This document shows positions 41,579 to 53,400 of a stretch of 64,000 nucleotides of DNA, in pieces. Both the position numbers and the translations under genes were made by a program. The DNA comes from Pontederia crassipes (taxonomy: Eukaryota; Streptophyta; Magnoliopsida; Commelinales; Pontederiaceae): assembly GCA_030549335.1 (NCBI GenBank), contig CM060197.1:18302501-18366500 (forward strand), written 5' to 3'. Numbering within the stretch: position 1 is the first letter of the stretch; every line of letters starts with the position of its first letter. A model generated the notes under the pieces. That model was not told the DNA's origin. It saw only the letters and a program-made list of their open reading frames with translations, and did no database searches.

Positions 41579-42170
41579 GATCTATCATCTCTTAGGACAC
41601 GCAAAGGATGTAATAAGTATCTATAACTTATAGCTTTGAACCTTACTCTAAGACTCTAATCCCCAAGAGCTTTATCATTGATTGTAACGGTTCAACTTCG
41701 TTTTGAAATAGAGTTAAAGTTCCAAAGATCTTTCACCTCTTAGGACACCCAAAGGTTGTAATAAGTATCTATAACTTATAGCTTTGAACCTTACTCTAAG
41801 ACTCTAATCCCCAAGAGCTTTATCATTGATTGTAACGGTTCAACTTCGTTTTGAAATAGAGTTAAAGTTCCAAAGATCTTTCACCTCTTAGGACACCCAA
41901 AGGTTGTAATAAGTATCTATAACTTATAGCTTTGAACCTTACTCTAAGACTCTAATCCCCAAGAGCTTTATCATTGATTGTAACGGTTCAACTTCGTTTT
42001 GAAATAGAGTTAAAGTTCCAAAGATCTTTCACCTCTTAGGACACCCAAAGGTTGTAATAAGTATCTATAACTTATAGCTTTGAACCTTACTCTAAGACTC
42101 TAATCCCCAAGAGTTTTATCATTGATTGTAACGGTTCAACTTCGGTTTCAAATAGAGTTAAAGTTCTTGA
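41579..42170. repeat. Local amplification of one monomer (two extra copies)
   Basis: Monomers 41727-41874 and 41875-42022 are identical. The next (42023) is the same up to phase 91, where GTTTTATC replaces GCTTTATC. The preceding one (41579) is the same from phase 31 on. Elsewhere in domain 2 (for example near 40.1-40.4 and 44.9-45.1 kb) the equivalent of 41579 is followed directly by the equivalent of 42023, so two 148-bp copies have been added here. This is the smallest-scale expansion in the window. Confidence 0.85.
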
Positions 42171-45100
42171 GATCTATCATCTCTTAGGATATCCAAAGGA
42201 TGTAATAAGTATCTATAACTTATAGCTTTGAACCTTACTCTAAGACTCTAATCCCCAAGAGCTTTATCATTGATTGTAACGGTTCAACTTCGGTTTAAAA
42301 TAGAGTTAAAGTTCCAAAGATCTATCACCTCTTAGGACACCCAAAGGTTGTAATATGTATCTATAACTTATAGCTTTGAACCTTACTCTAAGACTCTATT
42401 CCCCAAGAGTTTTATCATTGATTGTAACGGTTCAACTTCGGTTTGAAATAGAGTTAAAGTTCTTAAGATCTATCACCTCTTAAGACACCCAAAGTATGTA
42501 ATAAGTATCTATAACTTAAAGCTTTGAACCTTACTCTAAGACTCTAATCCCCAAGAGCTTTATCATTGATTGTAACGGTTCAACTTCGATTTGAAATAGA
42601 GTTAAAGTTTCAAAGATCTATCACCTCTTAGGACACCCAAAGGTTGTAATAAGTTTCTATAACTTATAGCTTTGAACCTTACTCTAAGACTCTAATCCCC
42701 AAGAGCTTTATCATTGATTGTAACGGTTCAACTTCGGTTTGAAATAGAGTTAAGGTTCCAAAGATCTATCACCTCTTAGGACACCCAAAGGATGTAATAA
42801 GTATGTATAACTTATAGCTTTTAACCTTACTCAAAGACTCTAATCCCCAAGAGCTTTATCATTGATTGTAACGGTTCAACTTCGTTTTGATATAGAGTTA
42901 AAGTTCCAAAGATCTATCACCTCTTAGGACACCCAAAGGTTGTAATAAGTATCTATAACTTATAGCTTTGAACCTTACTCTAAGACTCTAATCCCCAAGA
43001 GCTTTATCATTGATTGTAACGGTTCAACTTCGGTTTGAAATAGAGTTAAAGTTTCAAAGATCTATCACCTCTTAGGACACCCAAAGGTTGTAATAAGTTT
43101 CTATAACTTATAGCTTTGAACCTTACTCTAAGACTCTAATCCCCAAGAGCTTTATCATTGATTGTAACGGTTCAACTTCGCTTTGAAATACAGTTAAAGT
43201 TTCAAAGATCTATCACCTCTTAGGACACCCAAAGGTTGTAATAAGTTTCTATAACTTATAGCTTTGAACCTTACTCTAAGACTCTAATCCCCAAGAACTT
43301 TATCATTGATTGTAATGGTTCAACTTCGGTTTGAAATAGAGTTAAAGTTCTTGAGATCTATCATCTCTTAGGACACGCAAAGGATGTAATAAGTATATAT
43401 AACTTATAGCTTTGAACCTTACTCTAAGACTCTAATCCCCAAGAGCTTTATCATTGATTGTAACGGTTCAACTTCGTTTTGAAATAGAGTTAAAGTTCCA
43501 AAGATCTTTCACCTCTTAGGACACCCAAAGGTTGTAATAAGTATCTATAACTTATAGCTTTGAACCTTACTCTAAGACTCTAATCCCCAAGAGTTTTATC
43601 ATTGATTGTAACGGTTCAACTTCGGTTTCAAATAGAGTTAAAGTTCTTGAGATCTATCATCTCTTAGGATATCCAAAGGATGTAATAAGTATCTATAACC
43701 TATAGCTTTGAACCTTACTCTAAGACTCTAATCCCCAAGAGCTTTATCATTGATTGTAACGGTTCAACTTCGGTTTAAAATAGAGTTAAAGTTCCAAAGA
43801 TCTATCACCTCTTAGGACACCCAAAGGTTGTAATATGTATCTATAACTTATAGCTTTGAACCTTACTCTAAGACTCTATTCCCCAAGAGTTTTATCATTG
43901 ATTGTAACGGTTCAACTTCGGTTTGAAATAGAGTTAAAGTTCTTAAGATCTATCACCTCTTAAGACACCCAAAGTATGTAATAAGTATCTATAACTTATA
44001 GCTTTGAATCTTACTCTAAGACTCTAATCCCCAAGAGCTTTATCATTGATTGTAACGGTTCAACTTCGCTTTGAAATACAGTTAAAGTTTCAAAGATCTA
44101 TCACCTCTTAGGACACCCAAAGGTTGTAATAAGTATCTATAACTTATAGCTTTGAACCTTACTCTAAGACTCTAATCCCCAAGAATTTTATCATTGATTG
44201 TAACGGTTCAACTTCGGTTTGAAATAGAGTTAAAGTTCTTGAGATCTATCATCTCTTAGGACACCCAAAGGATGTAATAAGTATATATAACTTATAGCTT
44301 TGAACCTTACTCTAAGACTCTAATCCCCAAGAGCTTTATCATTGATTGTAACGGTTCAACTTCGTTTTGAAATAGAGTTAAAGTTCCAAAGATCTATCAC
44401 CTCTTAGGACACCCAAAGGTTGTAATAAGTATCTATAACTTATAGCTTTGAACCTTACTCTAAGACTCTAATCCCCAAGAGCTTTATCATTGATTGTAAC
44501 GGTTCAACTTCGGTTTGAAATAGAGTTAACGTTTCAAAGATCTATCACCTCTTAGGACACCCAAAGGTTGTAATAAGTTTCTATAACTTATAGCTTTGAA
44601 ACTTACTCTAAGACTCTAATCCCCAAGAGCTTTATCATTGATTGTAACGGTTCAACTTCGCTTTGAAATACAGTTAAAGTTTCAAAGATCTATCACCTCT
44701 TAGGACACCCAAAGGTTGTAATAAGTTTCTATAACTTATAGCTTTGAACCTTACTCTAAGACTCTAATCCCCAAGAGCTTTATCATTGATTGTAATGGTT
44801 CAACTTCGGTTTGAAATAGAGTTAAAGTTCTTGAGATCTATCATCTCTTAGGACACGCAAAGGATGTAATAAGTATCTATAACTTATAGCTTTGAACCTT
44901 ACTCTAAGACTCTAATCCCCAAGAGCTTTATCATTGATTGTAACGGTTCAACTTCGTTTTGAAATAGAGTTAAAGTTCCAAAGATCTTTCACCTCTTAGG
45001 ACACCCAAAGGTTGTAATAAGTATCTATAACTTATAGCTTTGAACCTTACTCTAAGACTCTAATCCCCAAGAGTTTTATCATTGATTGTAACGGTTCAAC

Positions 45101-45612
45101 TTCGGTTTCAAATAGAGTTAAAGTTCTTGAGATCTATCATCTCTTAGGATATCCAAAGGATGTAATAAGTATCTATAACTTATAGCTTTGAACCTTACTC
45201 TAAGACTCTAATCCCCAAGAGCTTTATCATTGATTGTAACGGTTCAACTTCGGTTTAAAATAGATTTAAAGTTCCAAAGATCTATCACCTCTTAGGACAC
45301 CCAAAGGTTGTAATATGTATCTATAACTTATAGCTTTGAACCTTACTCTAAGACTCTATTCCCCAAGAGTTTTATCATTGATTGTAACGGTTCAACTTCG
45401 GTTTGAAATAGAGTTAAAGTTCTTAAGATCTATCACCTCTTAAGACACCCAAAGTATGTAATAAGTATCTATAACTTATAGCTTTGAATCTTACTCTAAG
45501 ACTCTAATCCCCAAGAGCTTTATCATTGATTGTAACGGTTCAACTTCGCTTTGAAATACAGTTAAAGTTTCAAAGATCTATCACCTCTTAGGACACCCAA
45601 AGGTTGTAATAA
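41920..45612. repeat. 10-mer (1,480 bp) spaced repeats
   Basis: Family D monomers at 42467, 43947 and 45427 are each 1,480 bp apart. About 41,920-42,518 matches 43,400-43,998, and about 42,892-44,132 matches 44,372-45,612. Differences are more frequent than in the 20- and 40-mer pairs (for example 43303, 43700, 44530, 44600 and 45265). It is thus a looser unit, interrupted by the chimeric monomer at 42467. Confidence 0.65.
42467..42614. repeat. Chimeric monomer, family D left and family H right
   Basis: The left part is family D: CTTAAGATC junction, CTCTTAAGACACCC, and AAAGTATG with T29/A30 at 42495-42496. The right part is family H: CTTAAAGCTTTGAACC with A53 at 42519. What follows (A123, C family, TTAAGGTTCC, GTATGTATAAC, CTTTTAACC) is the same order that follows H at 32699. 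At 42497 the base is T as in D, not A as in H. The junction therefore lies between 42497 and 42519, a 22-bp interval that includes most of the dyad (42509-42521). Confidence 0.85.
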
Positions 45613-48600
45613 GTTTCTATAACTTATAGCTTTGAACCTTACTCTAAGACTCTAATCCCCAAGAGCTTTATCATTGATTGTAATGGTTCAACTTCGGTTT
45701 GAAATAGAGTTAAAGTTCTTGAGATCTATCATCTCTTAGGACACGCAAAGGATGTAATAAGTATCTATAACTTATAGCTTTGAACCTTACTCTAAGACTC
45801 TAATCCCCAAGAGCTTTATCATTGATTGTAACGGTTCAACTTCGTTTTGAAATAGAGTTAAAGTTCCAAAGATCTTTCACCTCTTAGGACACCCAAAGGT
45901 TGTAATAAGTATCTATAACTTATAGCTTTGAACCTTACTCTAAGACTCTAATCCCCAAGAGTTTTATCATTGATTGTAACGGTTCAACTTCGGTTTCAAA
46001 TAGAGTTAAAGTTCTTGAGATCTATCATCTCTTAGGATATCCAAAGGATGTAATAAGTATCTATAACTTATAGCTTTGAACCTTACTCTAAGACTCTAAT
46101 CCCCAAGAGCTTTATCATTGATTGTAACGGTTCAACTTCGTTTTGAAATAGAGTTAAAGTTCCAAAGATCTTTCACCTCTTAGGACACCCAAAGGTTGTA
46201 ATAAGTATCTATAACTTATAGCTTTGAACCTTACTCTAAGACTCTAATCCCCAAGAGTTTTATCATTGATTGTAACGGTTCAACTTCGGTTTCAAATAGA
46301 GTTAAAGTTCTTGAGATCGATCATCTCTTAGGATATCCAAAGGATGTAATAAGTATCTATAACTTATAGCTTTGAACCTTACTCTAAGACTCTAATCCCC
46401 AAGAGCTTTATCATTGATTGTAACGGTTCAACTTCGGTTTAAAATAGAGTTAAAGTTCCAAAGATCTATCACCTCTTAGGACACCCAAAGGTTGTAATAT
46501 GTATCTATAACTTATAGCTTTGAACCTTACTCTAAGACTCTATTCCCCAAGAGTTTTATCATTGATTGTAACGGTTCAACTTCGGTTTGAAATAGAGTTA
46601 AAGTTCTTAAGATCTATCACCTCTTAAGACACCCAAAGTATGTAATAAGTATCTATAACTTATAGCATTGAATCTTACTCTAAGACTCTAATCCCCAAGA
46701 GCTTTATCATTGATTGTAACGGTTCAACTTCGTTTTGAAATAGAGTTAAAGTTCCAAAGATCTATCACCTCTTAGGACACCCAAAGGTTGTAATAAGTAT
46801 CTATAACTTATAGCTTTGAACCTTACTCTAAGACTCTAATCCCCAAGAGTTTTATCATTGATTGTAACGGTTCAACTTCGGTTTGAAATAGAGTTGAAGT
46901 TCTTGAGATCTATCATCTCTTAGGACACCCAAAGGATGTAATAAGTATATATAACTTATAGCTTTGAACCTTACTCTAAGACTCTAATCCCCAAGAGCTT
47001 TATCATTGATTGTAACGGTTCAACTTCGTTTTGAAATAGAGTTAAAGTTCCAAAGATCTATAACCTCTTAGGACACCCAAAGGTTGTAATAAGTATCTAT
47101 AACTTATAGCTTTGAACCTTACTCTAAGACTGTAATCCCCAAGAGCTTTATCATTGATTGTAACGGTTCAACTTCGATTTGAAATAGAGTTAAAGTTTCA
47201 AAGATCTATCACCTCTTAGGACACCCAAAGGTTGTAATAAGTTTCTATAACTTATAGCTTTGAACCTTACTCTAAGACTCTAATCCCCAAGAGCTTTATC
47301 ATTGATTGTAACGGTTCAACTTCGTTTTGAAATAGAGTTAAAGTTACAAAGATCTATCACCTCTTAGGACACCCAAAGGTTGTAATAAGTATCTATAACT
47401 TATTGCTTTGAACCTTACTCTAAGACTCTAATCCCCAAGAATTTTATCATTGATTGTAACGGTTCAACTTCGGTTTGAAATAGAGTTAAAGTTCTTGAGA
47501 TCTATCATCTCTTAGGACACCCAAAGGATGTAATAAGTATATATAACTTATAGCTTTGAACCTTACTCTAAGACTCTAATCCCCAAGAGCTTTATCATTG
47601 ATTGTAACGGTTCAACTTCGTTTTGAAATAGAGTTAAAGTTCCAAAGATCTATCACCTCTTAGGACACCCATAGGTTGTAATAAGTATCTATAACTTATA
47701 GCTTTGAACCTTACTCTAAGACTCTAATCCCCAAGAGCTTTATCATTGATTGTAACGGTTCAACTTCGGTTTGAAATAGAGTTAAAGTTTCAAAGATCTA
47801 TCACCTCTTAGGACACCCAAAGGTTGTAATAAGTTTCTATAACTTATAGCTTTGAACCTTACTCTAAGACTCTAATCCCCAAGAGCTTTATCATTGATTG
47901 TAACGGTTCAACTTCGCTTTGAAATACAGTTAAAGTTTCAAAGATCTATCACCTCTTAGGACACCCAAAGGTTGTAATAAGTTTCTATAACTTATAGCTT
48001 TGAACCTTACTCTAAGACTCTAATCCCCAAGAGCTTTATCATTGATTGTAATGGTTCAACTTCGGTTTGAAATAGAGTTAAAGTTCTTGAGATCTATCAT
48101 CTCTTAGGACACCCAAAGGATGTAATAAGTATCTATAACTTATAGCTTTGAACCTTACTCTAAGACTCTAATCCCCAAGAGCTTTATCATTGATTGTAAC
48201 GGTTCAACTTCGTTTTGAAATAGAGTTAAAGTTCCAAAGATCTTTCACCTCTTAGGACACCCAAAGGTTGTAATAAGTATCTATAACTTATAGCTTTGAA
48301 CCTTACTCTAAGACTCTAATCCCCAAGAGTTTTATCATTGATTGTAACGGTTCAACTTCGGTTTCAAATAGAGTTAAAGTTCTTGAGATCTATCATCTCT
48401 TAGGATATCCAAAGGATGTAATAAGTATCTATAACTTATAGCTTTGAACCTTACTCTAAGACTCTAATCCCCAAGAGCTTTATCATTGATTGTAACGGTT
48501 CAACTTCGGTTTAAAATAGAGTTAAAGTTCCAAAGATCTATCACCTCTTAGGACACCCAAAGGTTGTAATATGTATCTATAACTTATAGCTTTGAACCTT

Positions 48601-49612
48601 ACTCTAAGACTCTATTCCCCAAGAGTTTTATCATTGATTGTAACGATTCAACTTCGGTTTGAAATAGAGTTAAAGTTCTTAAGATCTATCACCTCTTAAG
48701 ACACCCAAAGTATGTAATAAGTATCTATAACTTATAGCTTTGAATCTTACTCTAAGACTCTAATCCCCAAGAGCTTTATCATTGATTGTAACGGTTCAAC
48801 TTCGTTTTGAAATAGAGTTAAAGTTCCAAAGATCTATCACCTCTTAGGACACCCAAAGGTTGTAATAAGTATCTATAACTTATAGCTTTGAACCTTACTC
48901 TAAGACTCTAATCCCCAAGAGCTTTATCATTGATTGTAACAGTTCAACTTCGGTTTGAAATAGAGTTAAAGTTTCAAAGATCTATCACCTTTTAGGACAC
49001 CCAAAGGTTGTAATAAGTTTCTATAACTTATAGCTTTGAACCTTACTCTAAGACTCTAATCCCCAAGAGCTTTATCATTGATTGTAACGGTTCAACTTTG
49101 ATTTGAAATAGAGTTAAAGTTCTTGTGATCTATCATCTCTTAGGACACCCAAAGGATGTAATAAGTATCTATAACTTATAGCTTTGAATCTTACTCTAAG
49201 ACTCTAATCCCCAAGAGCTTTATCATTGATTGTAACGGTTCAATTTTGTTTTGAAATAGAGTTAAAGTTCCAAAGATCTATCACCTCTTTGGACACCCAA
49301 AGGTTGCAATAAGTATCTATAACTTATAGCTTTGAACCTTACTCTAAGACTCTAGTCCCCAAGAGCTTTATCATTGATTGTAACGGTTCAACTTCGGTTT
49401 GAAATAGAGTTAAAGTTCCGAAGATCTATCACCTCTTAGAACACCCAAAGGTTGTAATAAGTTTCTATAACTTATAGCTTTGAACCTTACTCTAAGACTC
49501 TAGTCCCCAAGAGCTTTATCATTGATTGTAACGGTTCAACTTCGTTTTGAAATAGAGTTAAAGTTCCAAAGATCTATCACCTCTTAGGACACCCAAAGGT
49601 TGTAATAAGTAT

Positions 49613-49625
49613 CTATAACTTATAG
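49613..49625. repeat. 13-bp dyad CTATAA-C-TTATAG, one per monomer
   Basis: Phases 43-55 form a perfect inverted repeat with 6-bp arms about a single C. Outside the arms, AAG (phases 37-39) can pair with CTT (56-58) across a 3-base bulge, TAT. The dyad is kept in most monomers. Common changes are C43 to A, which leaves TATATAA, and T50 to G, which makes ACGT. The 7-bp deletion at about 31709 removes nearly the whole left arm. Short dyads are common in satellites and may bind protein or form small cruciforms. That role is inferred only. Confidence 0.8.
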
Positions 49626-49627
49626 CT

Positions 49628-49687
49628 TTGAACCTTACTCTAAGACTCTAATCCCCAAGAGCTTTATCATTGATTGTAACGGTTCAA
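49628..49687. repeat. 7-bp inverted repeat TTGAACC / GGTTCAA within each monomer
   Basis: TTGAACC (49628-49634, phases 58-64) is the exact reverse complement of GGTTCAA (49681-49687, phases 111-117), with 46 bases between. GGTTCAA overlaps a second, shorter inverted repeat: TTCAA (113-117) with TTGAA (125-129) around a 7-base loop, CTTCGGT. The downstream arm could therefore pair either way in single-stranded DNA or RNA, but not both at once. The outer pair is changed when C110/G111/G112 mutate or when C64 becomes T (as in family D). Any function is unproven. Confidence 0.7.
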
Positions 49688-49691
49688 CTTC
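49681..49691 (+). other. Pol III B-box-like element GGTTCAACTTC, one per monomer
   Basis: Phases 111-121 read GGTTCAACTTC and match the Pol III B-box consensus GGTTCRANYCC at 10 of 11 positions (T for C at position 10). A much weaker A-box-like TAGCTTTGAACC lies 58 bp upstream at phases 53-64, with about 5 of 9 informative positions. In monomers with T at phase 123 the B-box-like element is followed at once by TTTT, the minimal Pol III terminator. An 11-base motif can arise by chance, so I note a resemblance and do not claim a promoter. Confidence 0.3.
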
Positions 49692-50456
49692 GGTTTGAAA
49701 TAGAGTTAAAGTTCCAAAGATCTATCACCTCTTAGGACACCCAAAGGTTGTAATATGTATCTATAACTTATAGCTTTGAACCTTACTCTAAGACTCTATT
49801 CCCCAAGAGTTTTATCATTGATTGTAACGGTTCAACTTCGGTTTGAAATAGAGTTAAAGTTCTTAAGATCTATCACCTCTTAAGACACCCAAAGTATGTA
49901 ATAAGTATGTATAACTTATAGCATTGAATCTTACTCTAAGACTCTAATCCCCAAGAGCTTTATCATTGATTGTAACGGTTCAACTTCGTTTTGAAATAGA
50001 GTTAAAGTTCCAAAGATCTATCACCTCTTAGGACACCCAAAGGTTGTAATAAGTATCTATAACTTATAGCTTTGAACCTTACTCTAAGACTCTAATCCCC
50101 AAGAGCTTTATCATTGATTGTAACGGTTCAACTTCGATTTGAAATAGAGTTAAAGTTCTTGTGATCTATCATCTCTTAGGACACCCAAAGGATGTAATAA
50201 GTATCTATAACTTATAGCTTTGAATCTTACTCTAAGACTCTAATCCCCAAGAGCTTTATCATTGATTGTAACGGTTCAATTTTGTTTTGAAATAGAGTTA
50301 AAGTTCCAAAGATCTATCACCTCTTTGGACACCCAAAGGTTGCAATAAGTATCTATAACTTATAGCTTTGAACCTTACTCTAAGACTCTAGTCCCCAAGA
50401 GCTTTATCATTGATTGTAACGGCTCAACTTCGGTTTGAAATAGAGTTAAAGTTCCG

Positions 50457-53400
50457 AAGATCTATCACCTCTTAGAACACCCAAAGGTTGTAATAAGTTT
50501 CTATAACTTATAGCTTTGAACCTTACTCTAAGACTCTAGTCCCCAAGAGCTTTATCATTGATTGTAACGGTTCAACTTCGTTTTGAAATAGAGTTAAAGT
50601 TCCAAAGATCTATCACCTCTTAGGACACCCAAAGGTTGTAATAAGTATCTATAACTTATAGCTTTGAACCTTACTCTAAGACTCTAATCCCCAAGAGCTT
50701 TATCATTGATTGTAACGGTTCAACTTCGATTTGAAATAGAGTTAAAGTTTCAAAGATCTATCACCTCTTAGGACACCCAAAGGTTGTAATAAGTTTCTAT
50801 AACTTATAGCTTTGAACCTTACTCTAAGACTGTAATCCCCAAGAGCTTTATCATTGATTGTAACGGTTCAACTTCGATTTGAAATAGAGTTAAAGTTTCA
50901 AAGATCTATCACCTCTTAGGACACCCAAAGGTTGTAATAAGTTTCTATAACTTATAGCTTTGAACCTTACTCTAAGACTCTAATCCCCAAGAGCTTTATC
51001 ATTGATTGTAACGGTTCAACTTCGTTTTGAAATAGAGTTAAAGTTACAAAGATCTATCACCTCTTAGGACACCCAAAGGTTGTAATAAGTATCTATAACT
51101 TATAGCTTTGAACCTTACTCTAAGACTCTAATCCCCAAGAATTTTATCATTGATTGTAACGGTTCAACTTCGGTTTGAAATAGAGTTAAAGTTCTTGAGA
51201 TCTATCATCTCTTAGGACACCCAAAGGATGTAATAAGTATATATAACTTATAGCTTTGAACCTTACTCTAAGACTCTAATCCCCAAGAGCTTTATCATTG
51301 ATTGTAACGGTTCAACTTCGTTTTGAAATAGAGTTAAAGTTCCAAAGATCTATCACCTCTTAGGACACCCATAGGTTGTAATAAGTATCTATAACTTATA
51401 GCTTTGAACCTTACTCTAAGACTCTAATCCCCAAGAGCTTTATCATTGATTGTAACGGTTCAACTTCGGTTTGAAATAGAGTTAAAGTTTCAAAGATCTA
51501 TCACCTCTTAGGACACCCAAAGGTTGTAATAAGTTTCTATAACTTATAGCTTTGAACCTTACTCTAAGACTCTAATCCCCAAGAGCTTTATCATTGATTG
51601 TAACGGTTCAACTTCGCTTTGAAATACAGTTAAAGTTTCAAAGATCTATCACCTCTTAGGACACCCAAAGGTTGTAATAAGTTTCTATAACTTATAGCTT
51701 TGAACCTTACTCTAAGACTCTAATCCCCAAGAGCTTTATCATTGATTGTAATGGTTCAACTTCGGTTTGAAATAGAGTTAAAGTTCTTGAGATCTATCAT
51801 CTCTTAGGACACCCAAAGGATGTAATAAGTATCTATAACTTATAGCTGTGAACCTTACTCTAAGACTCTAATCCCCAAGATCTTTATCATTGATTGTAAC
51901 AGTTCAACTTCGTTTTGAAATAGAGTTAAAGTTCCAAAGATCTTTCACCTCTTAGGACACCCAAAGGTTGTAATAAGTATCTATAACTTATAGCTTTGAA
52001 CCTTACTCTAAGACTCTAATCCCCAAGAGTTTTATCATTGATTGTAACGGTTCAACTTCGGTTTCAAATAGAGTTAAAGTTCTTGAGATCGATCATCTCT
52101 TAGGATATCCAAAGGATGTAATAAGTATCTATAACTTATAGCTTTGAACCTTACTCTAAGACTCTAATCCCCAAGAGCTTTATCATTGATTGTAACGGTT
52201 CAACTTCGGTTTAAAATAGAGTTAAAGTTCCAAAGATCTATCACCTCTTAGGACACCCAAAGGTTGTAATATGTATCTATAACTTATAGCTTTGAACCTT
52301 ACTCTAAGACTCTATTCCCCAAGAGTTTTATCATTGATTGTAACGGTTCAACTTCGGTTTGAAATAGAGTTAAAGTTCTTAAGATCTATCACCTCTTAAG
52401 ACACCCAAAGTATGTAATAAGTATCTATAACTTATAGCTTTGAATCTTACTCTAAGACTCTAATCCCCAAGAGCTTTATCATTGATTGTAACGGTTCAAC
52501 TTCGTTTTTAAATAGAGTTAAAGTTCCAAAGATCTATCACCTCTTAGGACACCCAAAGGTTGTAATAAGTATCTATAACTTATAGCTTTGAACCTTACTC
52601 TAAGACTCTAATCCCCAAGAGCTTTATCATTGATTGTAACAGTTCAACTTCGGTTTGAAATAGAGTTAAAGTTTCAAAGATCTATCACCTTTTAGGACAC
52701 CCAAAGGTTGTAATAAGTTTCTATAACTTATAGCTTTGAACCTTACTCTAAGACTCTAATCCCCAAGAGCTTTATCATTGATTGTAACGGTTCAACTTCG
52801 ATTTGAAATAGAGTTAAAGTTCTTGTGATCTATCATCTCTTAGGACACCCAAAGGATGTAATAAGTATCTATAACTTATAGCTTTGAATCTTACTCTAAG
52901 ACTCTAATCCCCAAGAGCTTTATCATTGATTGTAACGGTTCAATTTTGTTTTGAAATAGAGTTAAAGTTCCAAAGATCTATCACCTCTTTGGACACCCAA
53001 AGGTTGCAATAAGTATATATAACTTATAGCTTTGAACCTTACTCTAAGACTCTAGTCCCCAAGAGCTTTATCATTGATTGTAACGGTTCAACTTCGGTTT
53101 GAAATAGAGTTAAAGTTCCGAAGATCTATCACCTCTTAGAACACCCAAAGGTTGTAATAAGTTTCTATAACTTATAGCTTTGAACCTTACTCTAAGACTC
53201 TAGTCCCCAAGAGCTTTATCATTGATTGTAACGGTTCAACTTCGTTTTGAAATAGAGTTAAAGTTCCAAAGATCTATCACCTCTTAGGACACCCAAAGGT
53301 TGTAATAAGTATCTATAACTTATAGCTTTGAACCTTACTCTAAGACTCTAATCCCCAAGAGCTTTATCATTGATTGTAACGGTTCAACTTCGGTTTGAAA

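Larger units (their letters stand above)
49571..49718 (+). repeat. Reference monomer (exact consensus copy)
   Basis: This monomer matches at every position the majority base I derived by eye, so it serves as the coordinate reference. Landmarks by phase: AGATCT at 148-5; TAGGACACCC at 15-24; GGTTGTAATAAG at 28-39; dyad CTATAACTTATAG at 43-55; TTGAACC at 58-64; ACTCTAAGACTC at 67-78; CCCC at 83-86; GAGC at 89-92; GGTTCAA at 111-117; CTTCGG at 118-123; TTGAA at 125-129. The only CpGs are at phases 110-111 and 121-122. Its length of 148 is very close to the 147 bp wrapped by a nucleosome core, as in many centromeric satellites. It codes for nothing. The cut at GATC is arbitrary, and family linkage (see findings) shows that variant blocks run across it. 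Confidence 0.95.
45427..50456. repeat. Rearranged stretch between the 10-mer and 40-mer zones
   Basis: Family D monomers at 45427, 46611, 48683 and 49867 are spaced 8, 14 and 8 monomers. The 46.4-48.8 kb part matches 38.4-40.8 kb. From 48.9 kb the F family appears (GTTCTTGTGATC at 49.1 kb), followed by CAATTTTG, CTCTTTGGACACC, GGTTGCAATAAG, CTAGTCCCC and CTTAGAACACC. This run is the same as at 31.2-31.6 kb and is repeated almost at once at 50.13-50.5 kb, 1,036 bp (7 x 148) later. Confidence 0.65.
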
